DNA of 64,000 bases. It comes from Rhodocyclales bacterium. GTDB taxonomy: Bacteria; Pseudomonadota; Gammaproteobacteria; Burkholderiales; Rhodocyclaceae. Shown piece by piece: positions 60,737 to 64,000 of this stretch. Numbering within the stretch: position 1 is the stretch's first letter; each line of letters begins with the position of its first letter. The position numbers were made by a program, and so were the translations under genes. Below the pieces are notes generated by a model that did not search any database, was not told the origin of the DNA, and was given only the letters and a program-made list of their open reading frames with translations. The DNA is taken from the NCBI GenBank assembly GCA_016235805.1, contig JACRIY010000006.1, positions 37,459-101,458 of the forward strand. Direction: 5' to 3'.

Positions 60737-61789
60737 ATGGGCACCCGGCGCGATTTTCTGAAGGGAGTCCTCGCCAGCGGAGCGGCGGCGGCCTGCGTCG
60801 CCGCGCCACCGGCGGCCGCGCGGGAAACCCGCCCGCGTCCGCCCGAAGCGCTCGGACTGCTCTACGACGGCACGCTCTGCGTCGGCTGCAAGGCCTGCGT
60901 CGCGGCCTGCAAGACCGCCAACAACAACCCGGCCGAGTTCTCCACGGTCGACCATCTGTGGGACACGCCGCTCGATACCTCCGGCTACACCTTCAACATC
61001 ATCAAGATGTACCGCAACGGCACCATGGATGCCAAGGACCAGGAGGTGAACGGCTTCGCCTTCATGAAGACCTCCTGCATGCATTGCGGCGACCCGTCCT
61101 GCGTCTCGGCCTGCCCGGTCTCGGCCATGACCAAGGACCCGGTGACCGGCGTGGTCGGCTACAACCCCGACAAGTGCATCGGCTGCCGCTATTGCGTCGC
61201 CGCCTGTCCCTTCGGCATTCCGAAATACCAGTACGACTCGCCGACGGGGCGCATAGGCAAGTGCGAACTGTGCCGCCACCGCCACAAGGACGGCCACTAC
61301 TCGGCCTGTGCGGAAGTCTGCCCGACCGGCGCGACCTTGTTCGGCAAGACCTCCGACCTGCTGGCCGAAGCCAAGCGCCGCCTCGCCATGAAGCCCGGCG
61401 AACTCAACCGCTTCCCGCGCGGCCATCTGCGTCCGGCGCAGGAAAAGGCCTTGCAGGGCAAGCCGGACGGCAAGGGTGTGATGATGCGCGCCGGCTGGCG
61501 CGACGAACCCGATCAGAGTTACGAAACCCCGGCCGGCAAGTACCTGCAGCACGTGTATGGCGAGAAGGAGTACGGCGGCACGCAGGTGCTCAAGCTGTCG
61601 GGCGTGAATTTCCAGAAGATGGGCATGCCCGACCTGCCGCCCGATGCCGCCGCCGCGATGTCGGAAACCATCCAGCACACGCTCTACGGCGGGCTGCTGA
61701 TGCCCTTCGCGGTACTCGGTGCGATGACCTTCGTCGCCAAGCGCAACGTCAAGCCGGAGGATGACGAATCCGGCAAGGGGGGGAACTGA
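60737..61789 (+). CDS. hybA: Hydrogenase electron-transfer protein HybA (four [4Fe-4S])
   Basis: This 350-residue protein has a Tat signal (MGTRRDFLKGVLASGAAAAC) and a ferredoxin core with four cysteine groups: CVGCKACVAACKTANN, CMHCGDPSCVSACPV, CIGCRYCVAACPFG and CELCRHRHKDGHYSACAEVCP. A C-terminal helix (YGGLLMPFAVLGAMTFVA, about residues 315-332) probably anchors it. In hydrogenase-2 it links the small subunit to HybB. It starts two bases after the hybO stop. Length and motif order fit HybA. Confidence 0.93.
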   Translation: MGTRRDFLKGVLASGAAAACVAAPPAAARETRPRPPEALGLLYDGTLCVGCKACVAACKTANNNPAEFSTVDHLWDTPLDTSGYTFNIIKMYRNGTMDAKDQEVNGFAFMKTSCMHCGDPSCVSACPVSAMTKDPVTGVVGYNPDKCIGCRYCVAACPFGIPKYQYDSPTGRIGKCELCRHRHKDGHYSACAEVCPTGATLFGKTSDLLAEAKRRLAMKPGELNRFPRGHLRPAQEKALQGKPDGKGVMMRAGWRDEPDQSYETPAGKYLQHVYGEKEYGGTQVLKLSGVNFQKMGMPDLPPDAAAAMSETIQHTLYGGLLMPFAVLGAMTFVAKRNVKPEDDESGKGGN

Positions 61790-61791
61790 TC

Positions 61792-62964
61792 ATGGCCAAC
61801 AACAATCATGCGGCTCCCGCGCCGCTCGGCGGCAGCCTGGTCAACGCCGTAACGCTGATCTGCGGGGTTCTGATCGCGATCATGGTCGCCGTCCTGCTGG
61901 TGCGCTTCCTGTTCGGCCTCGGCGCCGTGACCGCGCTCAACGACGGCTATCCCTGGGGCATCTGGGTGGTGGTCGACGTGGTGATCGGCTCGGCCTTCGC
62001 CTGCGGCGGCTTCTCGGTGGCGATGCTGGTCTACATCTTCAACAAGGGCGAGTACCACCCGCTGGTGCGGCCGGCCCTGCTGGCCAGCCTGTTCGGCTAC
62101 ACGCTGGCCGGCGCCGGGGTGATCTTCGATCTTGGTCGCTGGTGGAACGTCTGGCACATGTTCTCGCCCTGGTCCTTCAATCCCAACTCGGTGATGTTCG
62201 AAGTCGCGGTCTGCATCACGCTTTACATCATCGTGATGTGGCTGGAGTTCGCGCCGACCTTCCTCGAATCCAGGGAAAGGCAGGAGACGCGGAAGAAGCT
62301 CAACAAGGTGATGTTCTTCCTGATCGCCCTGGGCACCGTGCTCCCGATGATGCACCAGTCATCGCTGGGCACGCTGCTGGTGGTGCTGGGCGTGCAGATC
62401 CACCCCTTGTGGCAGACGCCGGCCTTGCCCCTGCTTTACCTGCTGTCGGCGATCACCATGGGCTATGCGGTGGTGCTGTTCGAGTCCTGCCTGGGGTCTT
62501 CCGCAGAGCGTCGCCGCCTCGAAACGCACATGCTGACGCCGCTGGCCAAGATCATGCTCGGTTTCCTCGCCGTGTTCCTGGTGGTGCGCGTGGCCGACCT
62601 CGTGGTCCGTGGTGCCCTGCCCAAGGCCTTCGTGCCATCGGTCGAGGCGCTGATGTTCTGGCTGGAAATTCTGAGCTTCGCAGCGCCCTTGATCCTGATC
62701 GGTGCCGAGTCCAACCGGCGCAATCCGGCGCGCCTGTTCCTCGCCGGCGTGCTGCTGATGCTGGGCGGCGCGCTGATGCGCCTCAACGGCTACCTGATCG
62801 GCTATGAGACCAATATCGACGGTGCCGGCGGCTTCACCTATTTCCCGACCCTGGCCGAAGTGCTGGTCACCGCCGGCATGTTCGCCATCGAGGTTCTCGG
62901 TTACATCATCATCACCCGTCGCTTCCCGGTGCTACCCCGGGAAGATGTGCAGGCCGCTCACTAA
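61792..62964 (+). CDS. hybB: Hydrogenase membrane subunit HybB (NrfD/PsrC family)
   Basis: This 390-residue integral membrane protein has about ten helices. NDGYPWGIWVVVDVVIGSAF and ACGGFSVAMLVYIFNKGEYH near the N terminus are the typical quinone-site part of NrfD-like subunits, and LFGYTLAGAGVIFDLGRWW is the next conserved stretch. It has no haem ligands and should reduce quinone while moving protons. Two bases after hybA; followed 20 bases later by the large subunit. Confidence 0.93.
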   Translation: MANNNHAAPAPLGGSLVNAVTLICGVLIAIMVAVLLVRFLFGLGAVTALNDGYPWGIWVVVDVVIGSAFACGGFSVAMLVYIFNKGEYHPLVRPALLASLFGYTLAGAGVIFDLGRWWNVWHMFSPWSFNPNSVMFEVAVCITLYIIVMWLEFAPTFLESRERQETRKKLNKVMFFLIALGTVLPMMHQSSLGTLLVVLGVQIHPLWQTPALPLLYLLSAITMGYAVVLFESCLGSSAERRRLETHMLTPLAKIMLGFLAVFLVVRVADLVVRGALPKAFVPSVEALMFWLEILSFAAPLILIGAESNRRNPARLFLAGVLLMLGGALMRLNGYLIGYETNIDGAGGFTYFPTLAEVLVTAGMFAIEVLGYIIITRRFPVLPREDVQAAH

Positions 62965-62984
62965 GATAAGGATGGAGACAGAAA

Positions 62985-64000
62985 ATGTCCAAGCGCATAA
63001 CAATTGATCCGATCACCCGTATCGAGGGCCACCTGCGTATCGACGTCGATGTTGATGGCGGTCGCGTCAAGAAGGCCTGGTCGTCCGGCCAGATGTGGCG
63101 CGGCGTCGAACTCATCCTGCTCGGCCGCGACCCGCGCGACGCCTGGGCCATCACCCAGCGCATCTGCGGCGTATGCACCACGGTGCATGCCATCACCTCG
63201 GTGCGGGCGGTCGAGAACGCCCTGCAGATGGAAGTGCCGCTGAACGCCCAGTTCATCCGCAACCTGATCATCCTGGCGCACTCGGTGCATGACCAGATCG
63301 TGCACTTCTACCACCTCTCGGCGCTCGACTGGGTCGATGTCACTTCCGCCCTGAAGGCCGATCCGGACAAGGCCGCCGCGCTGGGCGAGAGCCTCTCGTC
63401 CTGGCACCTCAACAGCAAGCACGAGATGCGCCGCGTGCATGAGCGGCTCAAGCATTTCGTCAATGGCGGCCAGCTTGGCATCTTCACCAACGGCTACTGG
63501 GGCCACCCGGCGATGAAGCTTTCGCCCGAAGTGAACCTGATGGCCGTGGCGCACTACCTGCAGGCGCTGGAAGTGCAGCGCAAGGCCAACAAGATCGTCT
63601 CGATCCTGGGCGGCAAGACGCCCCACATCCAGAACGTGGCGGTGGGCGGCGTCGCCAACGCCATCGCCACGGATTCGCAAGCCGTGCTGACGGTGGAGCG
63701 CCTGATGGCGATCAAGGGCTTCATCGACGAACTGGCCGACTTCGTCAAGAACGTGTACCTGATCGACGTCGCCGCGATCGGCGCCTTCTATGCCGACTGG
63801 ACCAAGATCGGCGCCGGCGTCACCAACTACCTCGCGGTGCCGGACATCCCGATGGACACCAAGGGCACCAAGTTCGCCTTGCCCGGCGGCTTCATCGAGG
63901 GCGGCGACCTGGCCAAGTTCAAGCCGATCACCAAGTTCGGCGACGAGTACTTCACCAAGGGCGTCGAGGAATCGGTCAAGCATTCCTGGTACGACTACTC
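62985..64000 (+). CDS. hybC: Membrane [NiFe] hydrogenase large subunit (HybC-like), cut by the window end
   Basis: The first 338 residues of the catalytic subunit are present, out of about 565 expected. ITIDPITRIEGHLRIDVDVD is the standard start and RICGVCTTVHAITSV holds the first nickel cysteine pair (about residue 60). HDQIVHFYHLSALDWVD and GGKTPHIQNVAVGG are further family segments. The second pair (DPCxxCxxH) must lie beyond base 64000. The ATG at 62985 has GGAG 7 bases upstream. With HybO it oxidises hydrogen in the periplasm; maturation genes are expected downstream. Confidence 0.94.
   Translation, partial: MSKRITIDPITRIEGHLRIDVDVDGGRVKKAWSSGQMWRGVELILLGRDPRDAWAITQRICGVCTTVHAITSVRAVENALQMEVPLNAQFIRNLIILAHSVHDQIVHFYHLSALDWVDVTSALKADPDKAAALGESLSSWHLNSKHEMRRVHERLKHFVNGGQLGIFTNGYWGHPAMKLSPEVNLMAVAHYLQALEVQRKANKIVSILGGKTPHIQNVAVGGVANAIATDSQAVLTVERLMAIKGFIDELADFVKNVYLIDVAAIGAFYADWTKIGAGVTNYLAVPDIPMDTKGTKFALPGGFIEGGDLAKFKPITKFGDEYFTKGVEESVKHSWYDY

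Noticed and set aside
62240..62255. CGCGCCGACCTTCC as a copy of the repeated word
   Set aside because: One fixed position differs (C for T); it is at most a one-mismatch neighbour and useful only in a proper count.

Overview
The window looks like a GC-rich betaproteobacterial chromosome, probably from the Rhodocyclales or a relative. This is inferred from the gene content: two PEP-CTERM proteins, a bidirectional HoxFUYH hydrogenase next to a HybOABC-type membrane hydrogenase, a molybdenum hydroxylase with Cox-type maturation genes, and FNR- and sigma54-like promoters. I found no rRNA, tRNA, CRISPR array, insertion sequence or phage gene.

Layout. 1-477: end of an old-yellow-enzyme-type flavin oxidoreductase. 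803-4911 (minus): two-partner secretion pair tpsB-tpsA. 5756-12203: molybdenum hydroxylase coxSLM (form II active-site motif) followed, after a strong terminator, by coxD, coxE and coxG. 12280-13662 (minus): an orphan TrpB2. 13875-18755: six tightly overlapping genes that appear to build and sulfurate the molybdenum cofactor (split xdhC, a MoeA-like/MocA fusion, a SufS/SufU pair, DUF2889), then a coiled-coil membrane protein. 19923-31116: the hoxFUYHW operon on the minus strand, bracketed by two related hybrid histidine kinases. 31241-38910: HD-domain protein, NikR, glyoxalase-like protein, a very large hybrid kinase with about eight PAS domains, and a nickel transporter. 39084-42652 (minus): a second MoxR ATPase with a VWA/metallopeptidase protein and two unrecognised coupled genes, divergent from an SNF2 helicase (42934-46299). 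46367-50490: GST, haloacetate-dehalogenase-like hydrolase, DUF1993 protein and two PEP-CTERM proteins. 50793-54958 (minus): HflX, a conserved unknown, an HtrA-like protease and a TauE-type exporter. 55439-59344: chromate resistance operon chrB-chrA-chrB(C-terminal)-MFS. 59526-64000: hybOABC, cut off inside the large subunit.

The genes form a hydrogen and nickel island. The soluble hydrogenase would pass electrons from H2 to NAD+, and the membrane hydrogenase would pass them to quinone. NikR and the NiCoT-type permease would handle nickel supply. The regulatory sites fit this picture: an FNR-like box about 41 bp before a likely hoxF start point, an FNR-like box before the large kinase, perfect NikR half-sites before the nickel transporter, and a complete palindrome/IHF/sigma54 arrangement before hybO.

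The most unusual signal is not a gene. An 11-base word, GCGCCGACTNT, occurs 11 times on both strands, in different reading frames and in two intergenic regions, where less than one copy is expected. It behaves like a DNA-uptake or other genome-signature sequence. Other points for follow-up are the SufS/SufU pair in a molybdenum-cofactor operon, the second MoxR/VWA operon with unknown partners, and several perfect inverted repeats.
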